DNA from: Pseudoclavibacter sp. 13-3
Lineage (GTDB): Bacteria; Actinomycetota; Actinomycetes; Actinomycetales; Microbacteriaceae
Direction of reading: 5' to 3'
Length of the DNA: 64,000 nucleotides
Assembly (NCBI RefSeq): GCF_021168475.1
Contig: NZ_JAJOZT010000006.1
Coordinates: forward strand, 1 to 64,000
Shown here: positions 22,869-31,283 of the stretch, piece by piece
Layout of the letters: each line of letters begins with the position of its first letter
How positions within the stretch are numbered: position 1 is the first letter of the stretch
The notes under the pieces: generated by a model
Database searches by the model: none
What the model was told of the DNA's origin: nothing
The model's input: the letters and a program-made list of their open reading frames with translations, nothing else
Translations under genes and position numbers: made by a program

Positions 22869-24548
22869 ATGACCGAAGCGCAGCAGCCCGACCCCGAGAC
22901 CACTCGGCGCATCGACGAAGAGATCGCCCGCTGGCGGGCCGTCTACGATGCGCCCGAGGCGAACGCGCTCGACCTGCTGCTGCGGGCGCATCCCCGCGAT
23001 GCCGTGGCCTTCCGCACTGTCGACGCCGACTGGAACGCCACCGATCTCACCTATGGCGATCTCGACGAGCTCTCGCAGCGTTCGGCTCGCGTGCTCGCCG
23101 ATCTCGGCGTCACCGAGGGGTCTCGCGTCGGCGTCATGATGGCCCGGTCGGCCGACTACATCGGCATCCTGCTCGGCATCTGGCGCCTCGGCGCCGTGCA
23201 CATCCCGCTCTTCACCGCACTCGCGGCACAGGCCATCGGGATGCGGGTCAACGCCGGTCGCGCCACCCTCGTCGTCGCCGACGCGAACCAGCGACACAAG
23301 CTCGACCCCAGCGAAGACCTGCCGGCGGACGGACGCAGCTGGAGCATCCTGCGCGTCGACCCGGTCGACGACGACACCACAGCCGAAGCTCACCCGGAGT
23401 GGGCAGACGACGCGGTCTACGGGCCGCTCGTCGAGGCGGCCGAGCCGCTGACCGAATCGGCGTCGATCGGCGGCGACGGCGTGCTCGCACTGCTCTACAC
23501 TTCGGGCACGACCGGGGCGCCGAAGGGCGTGCCGCTGCCGATGAAGGCGCTGGTGTCGTTCCGCTCGTACATGGTCAACGGGCTCGATCTGCAGCCCGAC
23601 GACGTGTTCTGGAACGCCGCCGACCCCGGCTGGGCCTACGGGCTCTACTTCGGGGTGCTCGGGCCGCTGGTCGTGGGTCACACGAACCTGCTGCCGCACG
23701 ACAAATTCACCGCCGAGCAGGCCTGGAACGTGCTCAGCCGGTTCGGCGTCACCAACTTCTGCGGAGCACCCACCATGTTCCGTGCCATGCGCAACGACCC
23801 GCAGAGCGACCTGCCCGTGCACCTGCGCCGCGCGTCGTCTGCCGGTGAGCCCCTGACGCCTGAGGTGCTCGAGTGGTCGCGCGATGTGCTCGGAGCCGAG
23901 CCGCACGATCACTACGGACAGACCGAGCACGGCATGCTGATCGGGGTGCCCTGGCGCGAGGGCATCTCGCTGCCAGCCCAGGCCGGTTCGATGGGTGTGA
24001 CGCTGCCCGGCTGGCACTGCGAGATCCTTGATCAGGATGCTGACCGGCCGGCCAAGGCCGGCGAGGTGGGTCGTCTCGCCTTCGCGCCCGCCGAGAGCCC
24101 GGTCTGGTGGTTCCCAGGTTATGACGATGCACCGCAGAAGACCGCCGAGCGATACACCGACGACGGCCGTTGGTACCTCACCGGAGACCTCGCCTGGCAG
24201 AGCGACGACGGTCAGCTGCACTTCGTGTCGCGCGACGACGACCTCATTCTGGCTGCTGGATATCGCATCAGTCCGCTTGACGTCGAGAGTGTGCTCGCCA
24301 TGCACCCGGCAGTGCGCGAGGTCGCGGTCGTCGGCAAACCCGACGAGCTGCGCGGCGAGGTCGTCGCAGCCTATATCGTGCTCGCTCAGAGCTTCACCGG
24401 CGACGAGACCCTCATCCACGAGCTGCAGCAGGAGGTCAAGACCCGCTACGCAGCGCACGCCTATCCGCGGGTGATCGAGTTCGTCGACGAGCTGCCCCGA
24501 ACGGCGAGCGCGAAGGTGCAGCGCTACGTGCTCAAAGAGCGGGCCTGA
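22869..24548 (+). CDS. AMP-forming acyl-CoA synthetase
   Basis: A 559-residue ANL-superfamily ligase. The P-loop-like adenylate motif is LLYTSGTTGAPKG, followed by HDHYGQTEHGM and YLTGDLAWQSDDGQLHFVSR; the C-terminal catalytic lysine lies in PRTASAKVQRY. It resembles acetyl/medium-chain or aromatic acyl-CoA ligases, but the acid cannot be named from sequence. The ATG at 22869 has GGAG 5 nt upstream. The gene for a haem-monooxygenase-like protein follows 72 nt later on the same strand. Confidence 0.88.
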   Translation: MTEAQQPDPETTRRIDEEIARWRAVYDAPEANALDLLLRAHPRDAVAFRTVDADWNATDLTYGDLDELSQRSARVLADLGVTEGSRVGVMMARSADYIGILLGIWRLGAVHIPLFTALAAQAIGMRVNAGRATLVVADANQRHKLDPSEDLPADGRSWSILRVDPVDDDTTAEAHPEWADDAVYGPLVEAAEPLTESASIGGDGVLALLYTSGTTGAPKGVPLPMKALVSFRSYMVNGLDLQPDDVFWNAADPGWAYGLYFGVLGPLVVGHTNLLPHDKFTAEQAWNVLSRFGVTNFCGAPTMFRAMRNDPQSDLPVHLRRASSAGEPLTPEVLEWSRDVLGAEPHDHYGQTEHGMLIGVPWREGISLPAQAGSMGVTLPGWHCEILDQDADRPAKAGEVGRLAFAPAESPVWWFPGYDDAPQKTAERYTDDGRWYLTGDLAWQSDDGQLHFVSRDDDLILAAGYRISPLDVESVLAMHPAVREVAVVGKPDELRGEVVAAYIVLAQSFTGDETLIHELQQEVKTRYAAHAYPRVIEFVDELPRTASAKVQRYVLKERA

Positions 24549-24620
24549 TCGTCGGCGCTGCCGACTGCTGTGGGACCGCCTGAGTCCCTCGGAACGAGAA
24601 TCGCAACAGAAGGAGACAAC

Positions 24621-24929
24621 ATGTCAGTCGTCGTCATCAATGCGCTTGAGGTGCCCGAAGGCGAGGGTGCCGAGCTGGAGCGCCGCTTCGCCGCTCGCCG
24701 TCACTCGGTCGACGGGCAGCCGGGGTTCGAGAGCTTCCAGCTGCTGCGCCCGACCGCGGGTGAGGATCGCTACTTCGTGCTGACGCAGTGGGCGACGCAG
24801 CAGGACTTCGAACACTGGCGCGACAGCCGTGCGAACCATGCTGCGCACGCTCACGGCGAGGGCCACAAGCCAGTCGCCACTGGGGCGCATCTGCTCGAGT
24901 TCGAGGTCGTCGACCTCGAAGAGATCTGA
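24621..24929 (+). CDS. ABM-domain monooxygenase, IsdG/MhuD-like
   Basis: A 102-residue single-domain protein of the antibiotic-biosynthesis-monooxygenase fold. Asn7, Trp66 and His76 stand where the haem-degrading enzymes IsdG (Asn7/Trp67/His77) and MhuD (Asn7/Trp66/His75) have their catalytic residues, so iron release from haem is a reasonable inference. His73 is an alternative ligand. The ATG at 24621 follows AAGGAG by 5 nt. The gene is soluble-type with no signal peptide. Confidence 0.8.
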   Translation: MSVVVINALEVPEGEGAELERRFAARRHSVDGQPGFESFQLLRPTAGEDRYFVLTQWATQQDFEHWRDSRANHAAHAHGEGHKPVATGAHLLEFEVVDLEEI

Positions 24930-25160
24930 TTCCGTACTCGTTCAGTACTCGCGGCAGACGAGCTCTGGGCGCAGCAGCGTCTCAGGGCCTGACGACTCAC
25001 TTCACAGTCTGGAAGCCCCATCCGACGCACCCCCTTCCCCTGAATATCCGATTCCTCAAATACTCACCGGGTTCAATACCAACGCCCGATCCGACACAGC
25101 ACTTCACATGGTTCACCAGACTTCACAAGCCCCCCTCTGGCCAACGTCACGTCAGTCTGG
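24930..25160. other. Gene-free, lower-GC segment
   Basis: This 231-bp stretch lies between the haem-monooxygenase gene and the end of the NYN gene, which converge. Base composition drops compared with the neighbours, and no coding signal is seen. A hairpin at its right end overlaps the NYN stop codon. Confidence 0.4.
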
Positions 25161-25166
25161 TCAGAG
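25135..25166 (-). terminator. Hairpin at the end of the NYN gene
   Basis: CTCTGGCCA and TGGTCAGAG form a 9-bp stem with one wobble pair around a 14-nt loop. The stem includes the NYN stop codon. Confidence 0.35.
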
Positions 25167-25997
25167 AGTGTCGAGGTCGAATGCTGCGTCATCCTCCGCG
25201 GCGGCAGCGCCCTGGCGATCCCGCATATTTTCGATGTGAAGCGGGTCGTTGAGGTTCTCAGGCTCCCGACGGACACATTCCCACAGACCATCGATATGCT
25301 CGTGCAGTGAGTCCGAAATGTGAGCCCACATGGGATCAAGTACAAAATCAATACCGGCACGTCGCGCATGCTTTGCCGCCGGTACAAAATCGCTGTCACC
25401 CGCAATCATGATGATCTGATTGACTTGGCCATTCATGGCTAGAGTCGCGATATCAAGGCCGAGCCGCATATCTACACCCTTCTGGGTGATGTCAAGGGTG
25501 AAATCGTTTTCAGTGAGATCACTGACGGCGATCGAGCCTTTCAGCAGTCGCTTGAGCTTGTCAGGCTTTAGCTGATAACCGGACTGAGTTTCCAAGATCT
25601 CACCACGTCTCAGCGCCACTTTACGTCGCTTGACCAGCGCCTGATGAAATTCGACCATCCAGTCGTGATCTTTGGTCTTTGCAAGGTTAACGTCTCGCCT
25701 GGTCAATGGGTGAAACAAGACTTTCTCAGAAGGCGGGCAATCGTAGTAGAAGATCCGATAGAGCCGTGACTTGGCTTTTCTCGTATGGCGACGACAATAC
25801 TCAAGAAGTTCATCAGCACGTTGCTCCGGAGTCTTATGCCCGAACAGACGCGCAGCACGCCGACGATAGAAACCTCCGTCAACCAGAATGGCAGTGACTT
25901 GCTCAGCTCGTGTCGGAATCGGGGACGAATCCCGATGGCCGGTAACCGCCACCAATTCAGCCCCAGAACTACCGCGCCGCCCTCGTCCCCCAGTCAT
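25161..25997 (-). CDS. NYN-domain (LabA/DUF88-type) protein
   Basis: A 278-residue protein with a PIN-like NYN fold, a predicted metal-dependent ribonuclease family. The acidic residues are in ILVDGGFYRR (about 37-46), KGVDMRLGLDIA and IAGDSDFVPAAKHARR, which is the usual D...D...DxD pattern. The C-terminus is acidic (AAAAEDDAAFDLDTL). Several starts are possible; ATG at 25997 is chosen for the AAGG 7 nt upstream, but a TTG at 26066 or an ATG at 26048 cannot be excluded. The gene has clearly lower GC and more A/T-ending codons than its surroundings, which suggests recent transfer. No toxin or helicase partner is adjacent. Confidence 0.8.
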   Translation of the reverse strand: MTGGRGRRGSSGAELVAVTGHRDSSPIPTRAEQVTAILVDGGFYRRRAARLFGHKTPEQRADELLEYCRRHTRKAKSRLYRIFYYDCPPSEKVLFHPLTRRDVNLAKTKDHDWMVEFHQALVKRRKVALRRGEILETQSGYQLKPDKLKRLLKGSIAVSDLTENDFTLDITQKGVDMRLGLDIATLAMNGQVNQIIMIAGDSDFVPAAKHARRAGIDFVLDPMWAHISDSLHEHIDGLWECVRREPENLNDPLHIENMRDRQGAAAAEDDAAFDLDTL

Positions 25998-26074
25998 CCG
26001 CGACCCTTCTGTTCTTCGAGAAAAAGCCCCTGTCATCGGCCGACCCATGATCAAGCGGGTGGTCAACGGCAGGA

Positions 26075-26092
26075 GCTCTTAAGTAGAAGAGC
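26075..26092. repeat. Inverted repeat upstream of the NYN gene
   Basis: GCTCTT-N6-AAGAGC is a perfect 6-bp inverted repeat. A TATGCT on the minus strand immediately to its right could be a -10 box, so this may be an operator. Confidence 0.3.
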
Positions 26093-26160
26093 ATACCTCA
26101 ATTCCGAGAGCAAATGTCACCCTGCGAGTCAGGTGACACCCTTCACGATGCAGACCGCGC

Positions 26161-26466
26161 TCATGCCCCCTCGATGGCCTGTTCGAGTCGTTCGAGCTTC
26201 CCATCCAGCTCGCCCTCGTATCCGGGGCGAATATCAGCCTTGATCACGAGCGAGATTCGCGATCCGAACGGTTCGACGGCCTCGGTCGCGCGCTTGACGA
26301 CATCGAAGACCTCGTCCCACGAGCCTTCAAGCTCCGTGAACATACTGTTCGTCCTGTTTGGCAGGCCGGAGTCGCGCACAACCTTGACCGCCGCAGCGAC
26401 CGCATCGTGCACCGACGCATCGGCTCGGCCAGTGCCCGACGGCGCCACAGAGAATGCCAACAGCAT
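26161..26466 (-). CDS. MTH1187/YkoF-family thiamine-binding protein
   Basis: A 101-residue protein with the conserved start MLLAFSVAPSG, the SVHDAVAAAVKVVRDSGLPN segment and a MFTELEG motif. The family binds thiamine or its pyrimidine precursor. It lies 51 nt downstream of tenA on the same strand, and the pair fits thiamine salvage. An AGGAGG precedes the ATG by 7 nt. Confidence 0.82.
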   Translation of the reverse strand: MLLAFSVAPSGTGRADASVHDAVAAAVKVVRDSGLPNRTNSMFTELEGSWDEVFDVVKRATEAVEPFGSRISLVIKADIRPGYEGELDGKLERLEQAIEGA

Positions 26467-26517
26467 GATTGCCTCCTCAGATTCTCAGTTCTCGTTCAGT
26501 CGGTGCCCCACGCTGGC

Positions 26518-27204
26518 TCAGTGCTCGGGCCAGCGTTCGCGGCGCTTCGCCGTGCGCCAGAACAGCAGCTCGTAGCGTGTGGCGATGAGGAACGCGTCGA
26601 GCATGCGCTGGCGCTCGTCAGAGCCGACCTGCTCGGCCGCCGCATCCGTCCAGCGCCGGGCCTCGGTCACCGCCTGCTGGAACTCCTCGCCGTCGTAGTT
26701 GGCCACCCACTGGGCGAACGGATGCTGTGGATCAGCGGCGAGCACATCGTGCGCGTGCACGGCCAGCCGGGCCGAGACATCCGCATACACCCAGAAACAC
26801 GGCAGCAGGGCCGCCACGGTGACGGCATACGACTCGGTCGCTGCAGTAGCGACCAGGTACGAGGTGTAGCCGAGCGAGGTGGGCGACGCCTGCAGCGGCT
26901 CGCGCACCTCTTCGGCGCGGCCGTGCGGCAGCAGCGTCTCGTGCAGCTCGGTCTCACCGGTGCTCGCCTCTGCCGCCGCGCTCGCCCAGAAGGCGGCACT
27001 CTGCGGGTCGGGTGCACGGGTCGCCGCGAAGGCGAGCGCTTTGGCGTAGCCCGTCAGGTAGAACGAGTCCTGACGCAGATAGAACAGGAAGTCGTCCATA
27101 TCGAGGGTGCCGTCACCGAGCTCGCGCAGAAAGTCGAGTTCGTCGATCTGAGCGCGCAGCCCGGCGGTCAGCGTCCAGGCTTCGTCGCTGAACGCGGTGC
27201 TCAT
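26518..27204 (-). CDS. tenA: TenA-family thiaminase II (aminopyrimidine aminohydrolase)
   Basis: A 228-residue all-helical TenA protein that hydrolyses thiamine breakdown products to recover HMP. The active-site cysteine is in [11 protein letters not shown], the aromatic/tyrosine site in [20 protein letters not shown] and the C-terminal glutamate in ATRYELLFW. The ATG overlaps the dapD stop as ATGA, so it is translated with dapD although the pathways differ. No TPP riboswitch is visible. Confidence 0.9.
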   Translation of the reverse strand: MSTAFSDEAWTLTAGLRAQIDELDFLRELGDGTLDMDDFLFYLRQDSFYLTGYAKALAFAATRAPDPQSAAFWASAAAEASTGETELHETLLPHGRAEEVREPLQASPTSLGYTSYLVATAATESYAVTVAALLPCFWVYADVSARLAVHAHDVLAADPQHPFAQWVANYDGEEFQQAVTEARRWTDAAAEQVGSDERQRMLDAFLIATRYELLFWRTAKRRERWPEH

Positions 27205-28178
27205 GCGTGCAGCTCGGGGTTCAGCTCGATGCCCTGGCCTTTGCGGTGCAGCGCCTCGACCGCGCCGGTGACCGAATTGCGACGGAACAGCAGGTTGCTC
27301 TCACCGCTCAGCTCGACGGCCTTGACGACGCGCTGCGTGCCGCCGCTGCCGAGCAGCGTGACCTTGGTGCCCGCCGTGATGTAGAGCCCGGCCTCGACGA
27401 CGCTGTCGTCACCGATCGAGATGCCGATGCCGGCGTTCGCGCCGAGCAGCGCGTGCTCGCCGATGCGCACGCGCTCACGACCGCCGCCCGAGAGCGTGCC
27501 CATGATGGATGCGCCGCCGCCGATGTCCGAGCCGTCGCCGACCACGACGCCCTGCGAGATGCGCCCCTCGACCATCGACTCGCCGAGAGTGCCGGCGTTG
27601 AAGTTGACGAAGCCTTCGTGCATGACCGTCGTGCCCGGAGCGAGGTGTGCGCCCAGACGCACGCGAGCGCCGTCTCCGATGCGCACGCCCTTGGGGCTCA
27701 CGTAGTCGATCAGACGCGGGAACTTGTCGACCAGCAGCGCGACGACGCCTGCTGCGCGCAGCTGCCCGCGGCGACGGTCGAAGGTGTCGGGCTCGACCGG
27801 CCCGCGGTTGGTCCAGACGTTGTTCGGCAGGTGGCCGAAGATGCCGTCGAGGTTGATCGAGTTGGGCTGCACCAGCAGATGCGACAGCAGGTGCAGGCGC
27901 AGGTACGCGTCAGCGGTGTCTTCGACGGGCTGCTGCAGGTCGACGACCACTGAGATCACCCGACGTTCGACCTCGCGCAGCTCGTCTCGCGCCTGATCGC
28001 CTTCGACGAGCCCCGCAAAGTGCGACTCGAGCCCCGGCTGCTGGCCCGGTGCATCTTCGACTCTCTCGAGCAGCTCGGGCAGCGGGAACCACACGTCCAG
28101 CACATCGCCCTTCGCAGTGAGCGTGGCGAGGCCGGTGCCGAATCCGATGCGGGGTGCGTTGTCTGGGGTGTCAGTCAT
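27201..28178 (-). CDS. dapD: Tetrahydrodipicolinate N-succinyltransferase
   Basis: A 325-residue enzyme of the lysine/meso-diaminopimelate pathway, of the actinobacterial DapD type. The C-terminal half is a left-handed beta-helix of hexapeptide repeats (from [17 protein letters not shown] to [10 protein letters not shown]), including the [14 protein letters not shown] loop. The ATG at 28178 is chosen; a GTG 6 nt upstream is also possible. A -10 box (TACAAT) is 8 bp upstream, so the mRNA is near-leaderless. It is head-to-head with dapE, which uses the next pathway intermediates after DapC. Confidence 0.95.
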   Translation of the reverse strand: MTDTPDNAPRIGFGTGLATLTAKGDVLDVWFPLPELLERVEDAPGQQPGLESHFAGLVEGDQARDELREVERRVISVVVDLQQPVEDTADAYLRLHLLSHLLVQPNSINLDGIFGHLPNNVWTNRGPVEPDTFDRRRGQLRAAGVVALLVDKFPRLIDYVSPKGVRIGDGARVRLGAHLAPGTTVMHEGFVNFNAGTLGESMVEGRISQGVVVGDGSDIGGGASIMGTLSGGGRERVRIGEHALLGANAGIGISIGDDSVVEAGLYITAGTKVTLLGSGGTQRVVKAVELSGESNLLFRRNSVTGAVEALHRKGQGIELNPELHA

Positions 28179-28186
28179 AGGCACAG

Positions 28187-28206
28187 ATTGTACCCGTCGC
28201 TACCAT
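28187..28206. promoter_or_regulatory. Divergent dapD/dapE -10 boxes
   Basis: The 35-bp gap holds TACAAT for dapD on the minus strand (28187-28192; 8 bp to ATG) and TACCAT for dapE on the plus strand (28201-28206; 7 bp to ATG). The two promoters must overlap face to face. Confidence 0.55.
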
Positions 28207-28213
28207 GTTGACC

Positions 28214-29296
28214 ATGAACACTTCGCCCGACGCTCTCGACCTCTCCGGCTCGGTCATCGACCTGACCCGCGCCATCTGCGACATTCCGTCTGAGTCGGGT
28301 GACGAACGGCGGCTGGCCGACACGGTCGAGCATGCGCTGCGCGCGCAGACCGACCTCGAGGTGCTGCGCGACGGCGACACCGTTGTGGCGCGCACGCACC
28401 TCGGACGCGACCGACGAGTGCTTCTGGCGGGGCACCTCGACACCGTGCCGATCCGGGACAACGTGCCGACCACCACCACGACCGACGCCGAAGGCACCTG
28501 GCTGAACGGTCGTGGCACCGTCGACATGAAGGCCGGTGACGCCGTGTTTCTGGCCGTTGCGGGTCGTGTGCCTGCCCCGAGCGTCGACATCACCTATGTC
28601 TTCTACGACAACGAAGAGGTCGCCGCCGACCTCAACGGTCTGGGCCGAGTCTCGCGTGAGCACCCTGAGTGGCTGGCCGCCGACTTCGCCATCCTGGGCG
28701 AGCCCACCGGTGGCGAGATCGAAGGCGGGTGCAACGGCACGTGCCGCTTCCTGCTGCACACTCGGGGCCGGCGCGCGCATTCCGCCCGCGCATGGGTCGG
28801 GGTGAATGCGATTCATGCCGCCGCCGGCATTCTCGACATTCTGCGCGACTTCGAGCCCGAGACGATCACGGTCGACGGTCTTGCCTACCGCGAGGGTCTC
28901 AACGCCGTAGGCATCACGGGAGGTGTCGCCGGCAACGTGATTCCCGACGAGTGCACCGTGCACGTCAACTATCGCTTCGCACCGAGCCGCAGCGCAGCCG
29001 AGGCAGAACAGCGCATGCGCGACCTCTTCGCCGGCTACGAAATCGAGTTCATCGATATGTCGCCGGGAGCCCGCCCCGGGCTCGACGCCCCGATCGCCCA
29101 GGAGTTCGTCGAGGCCGTCGGCAGCGAACCGAAGCCGAAATACGGCTGGACCGATGTCTCCCGATTCAGTGCGCTCGGCATCCCCGCGGTCAATTTCGGG
29201 CCCGGTGACGCGCTGCTGGCGCACGCCGACGATGAACGTCTGCGCGTTGACGAGGTGCCGCGCTGTCTGGATGCGCTGGTCGCCTGGCTGCGCTGA
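28214..29296 (+). CDS. dapE: Succinyl-diaminopimelate desuccinylase
   Basis: A 360-residue M20-family zinc amidohydrolase. Metal ligands are in LLAGHLDTVP, GRGTVDMKAGDA and the YDNEEVAA segment, with a dimerisation domain in the middle. It releases LL-diaminopimelate. The ATG at 28214 is preferred over the one at 28205 because of its position 7 bp after the -10 box; no Shine-Dalgarno sequence is present for either. Confidence 0.95.
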   Translation: MNTSPDALDLSGSVIDLTRAICDIPSESGDERRLADTVEHALRAQTDLEVLRDGDTVVARTHLGRDRRVLLAGHLDTVPIRDNVPTTTTTDAEGTWLNGRGTVDMKAGDAVFLAVAGRVPAPSVDITYVFYDNEEVAADLNGLGRVSREHPEWLAADFAILGEPTGGEIEGGCNGTCRFLLHTRGRRAHSARAWVGVNAIHAAAGILDILRDFEPETITVDGLAYREGLNAVGITGGVAGNVIPDECTVHVNYRFAPSRSAAEAEQRMRDLFAGYEIEFIDMSPGARPGLDAPIAQEFVEAVGSEPKPKYGWTDVSRFSALGIPAVNFGPGDALLAHADDERLRVDEVPRCLDALVAWLR

Positions 29297-29391
29297 CCCG
29301 AGGTGTGCGAGGCTCAGTGAACACTCGTCTGTCGGTGGGAGCGGTTATTCTCAGATAACACACAGCCGATTCATGATTGGAGCTTGGCCAC

Positions 29392-30270
29392 ATGACCAAC
29401 AACACCCCGAGTACCCCTCCCGCAGGTTGGTACCCCGACCCGCAGCAGCCAGGTGCAGAACGCTACTTCGACGGCACCGGGTGGACGGCACAGCAGCGAA
29501 ACCCGCACGCTCAGTTCGGCGCTCCACAGCGAGGCCAGTCGCCGAAGAGTTTTCTGGCCACCTGGCTGCTCAGCCTGTTCTTAGGCTCCTTGGGCATCGA
29601 CCGCTTCTATCTCGGCAAAGTCGGAACCGGCATCCTGAAGCTCATCACCCTCGGTGGCTTCGGCATCTGGTCACTGATCGATCTCATTCTCACCCTCACC
29701 GGCAACGCAACTGACAAGCAGGGGCTCAAAGTGCGTCCGGAGGGCAAGCAGGCGACCATCGCCTGGATCGTCTCTGCCGTGGTCGTTGTGCTCGGCATCG
29801 CCTCGGGTGCCACCTCAGGCGCCACGCTGTCGTCAACCACGACGGGCGTCGGCACGTCGGCAACGCAGCAGCCATTCGTATCGAGCACACCCACGAATGA
29901 GGCACAGACCGATGCTGCCCCCAAGACCGAAGCCACACCTGAGACCGCACCGACCACGAGTGCGCCCGAGCCTCCGGCGGTCTCAGTGTCGCAGACACAG
30001 GCTGCGCGAAAGGCGCAGAACTACCTTGATCTGACCGGCTTCTCACGAGATGGCCTCATCAAGCAGCTCGAGTTCGAGCACTTCTCGGCTGCCGACGCCG
30101 CCGCCGCGGTCGACTCGTTGAACGTCGATTGGAGCACCCAGGCCGAGCGCAAAGCTGCCGACTACCTGAAACTCACCGGCTTCTCGCACAAGTCGCTCGT
30201 CGATCAGTTGGTCTTCGACGGGTTCACGACAGCCCAGGCCGAGCACGGGGCCCAGAGCGCCGGACTCTAG
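29392..30270 (+). CDS. DUF2510-TM2-Ltp repeat membrane protein
   Basis: A 292-residue protein with three parts. Residues about 10-33 form a DUF2510 motif (GWYPDP...RYFDGTGWT). Residues about 55-105 form a TM2 domain with two membrane segments, and a further hydrophobic segment follows (about 122-143). After a Thr/Pro/Ala-rich linker come two repeats of about 45 residues of the Ltp type (LTGFSRDGLIKQLEF and LTGFSHKSLVDQLVF). Ltp repeats occur in surface lipoproteins and in phage superinfection-exclusion proteins; here they are anchored by membrane helices instead of a lipid. Function unknown. The ATG at 29392 has GGAG 9 nt upstream. Confidence 0.8.
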   Translation: MTNNTPSTPPAGWYPDPQQPGAERYFDGTGWTAQQRNPHAQFGAPQRGQSPKSFLATWLLSLFLGSLGIDRFYLGKVGTGILKLITLGGFGIWSLIDLILTLTGNATDKQGLKVRPEGKQATIAWIVSAVVVVLGIASGATSGATLSSTTTGVGTSATQQPFVSSTPTNEAQTDAAPKTEATPETAPTTSAPEPPAVSVSQTQAARKAQNYLDLTGFSRDGLIKQLEFEHFSAADAAAAVDSLNVDWSTQAERKAADYLKLTGFSHKSLVDQLVFDGFTTAQAEHGAQSAGL

Positions 30271-30280
30271 CCTGCGTCGT

Positions 30281-30324
30281 CTTCGTCCCCGACTCATCAA
30301 TGTGCAGAAGGGTCTGGGACGAAG
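30281..30324 (+). terminator. Hairpin after the TM2/Ltp gene
   Basis: CTTCGTCCC pairs perfectly with GGGACGAAG (9 bp) across a 26-nt loop, 10 nt after the stop. No T-tract follows directly. Confidence 0.4.
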
Positions 30325-30410
30325 TGCGCTCTGCCCCTTTTCGGTCGCTCGTGAGATACTGGAGTGGTGCAAAGCAGCACGCTCGTATCGCTCAGAAAGA
30401 GGTATAGGCC

Positions 30411-30578
30411 ATGGCAGCGATGAAACCGCGCACTGGTGACGGACCGATGGAGGCCGTCCGAGAGGGCAAGGTCATCGTGGTACGCGTGCCACTTGAAGGC
30501 GGCGGACGACTTGTCGTCTCGGTCACGCCAGATGAGGCCAAAGAGCTGCACGCCGTGCTGGCCGACGTGGTCGCCTGA
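30411..30578 (+). CDS. DUF3117 family small protein
   Basis: A 55-residue protein, MAAMKPRTGDGPMEAVREG followed by a VRVPLEGGGRLVVSVTPDEA core. This is the DUF3117 family, conserved in size across actinobacteria but without a known role. AGAGG lies 9 nt upstream of the ATG. It stands alone and converges with the O-methyltransferase gene, with only a 17-bp gap. Confidence 0.88.
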   Translation: MAAMKPRTGDGPMEAVREGKVIVVRVPLEGGGRLVVSVTPDEAKELHAVLADVVA

Positions 30579-30595
30579 ACCGGCTTGCCAGGGTC

Positions 30596-31228
30596 TCAGC
30601 TCGCTGGGGCCACCACAGTCAGCAGCCCGTCGTCCAGCGGAAGCAGCGACGAGCGAATCTGATCACGCTGACCGATCTCTTCGATGAGGTCGCGCAGCCC
30701 GGTCGTCTCGGCATCCCGCGCAGCCGGATCAGCCACTCGCCCGTGGGCAAGTGCATGGGCCAGCACGATGAGGCCGCCCGGTCGCGCCAGCCGCAGACCG
30801 TGTGCGACATACGTCGGCGCCGAAGCGATGTCTGCGTCGATGAAGACCAGATCGTACGAACGGTCGGCAAGTCGTTCCAGCACGCCTGACGCGCGCCCCA
30901 GAATGGCCCGCACGTGCGAGCCGGGCAGGGCCGCCTGCGCAAACGAGCGCTTGGCCGACTGCTGGTAGTCGACCTCTGTCTCAATCGTGGTCAGCGTGGC
31001 CTCTGGCGCGCCTTTCAGCAGCCACAGACCGCTGACACCGGTTCCCGTGCCCACCTCGACGATATTGCGGGCATCGACGGCGCCGCTGAGCAGCGCGAGC
31101 TGCGCGCCGACGATCGGCGAGACCGCCTCGACATTCCACTCGAGCGCCGCCGCTCGGGCGCGTTCGATCGTCTCAGGCTCGGTCTGGTATTCGGCCGTGT
31201 ACCTGGCGATGTTCGCCGCTGATGTCAT
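30596..31228 (-). CDS. SAM-dependent O-methyltransferase (class I, Rv1220c-like)
   Basis: A 210-residue methyltransferase of the catechol-O-methyltransferase-like family. SAM motif I is IVEVGTGTGVSGLWL, followed by TTIETEVDYQ and the metal/active-site region LVFIDADI. The ATG at 31228 has a perfect AGGAGGT 4 nt upstream; the open frame continues 102 nt 5' but that part is not conserved. The position next to tatB matches mycobacterial Rv1220c, whose substrate is not known to me. Confidence 0.85.
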   Translation of the reverse strand: MTSAANIARYTAEYQTEPETIERARAAALEWNVEAVSPIVGAQLALLSGAVDARNIVEVGTGTGVSGLWLLKGAPEATLTTIETEVDYQQSAKRSFAQAALPGSHVRAILGRASGVLERLADRSYDLVFIDADIASAPTYVAHGLRLARPGGLIVLAHALAHGRVADPAARDAETTGLRDLIEEIGQRDQIRSSLLPLDDGLLTVVAPAS

Positions 31229-31283
31229 GGCAACCTCCTGCTGCAAGCATAGGAACAACTCGGCTACTGTAATACTTGTGGGA

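Noticed and set aside
22497-24458. A 653-codon open frame on the minus strand
   Set aside because: Antisense to the acyl-CoA ligase, which has all ANL motifs on the plus strand.
25060-25090. A T-arm-like GGGTTCAATACC suggesting a tRNA
   Set aside because: No matching T-stem, anticodon arm or acceptor stem could be built around it.
26161-27204. A TPP riboswitch for the thiamine genes
   Set aside because: tenA overlaps dapD by 4 nt and the 51-nt gap before the next gene is too short and lacks the thi-box.
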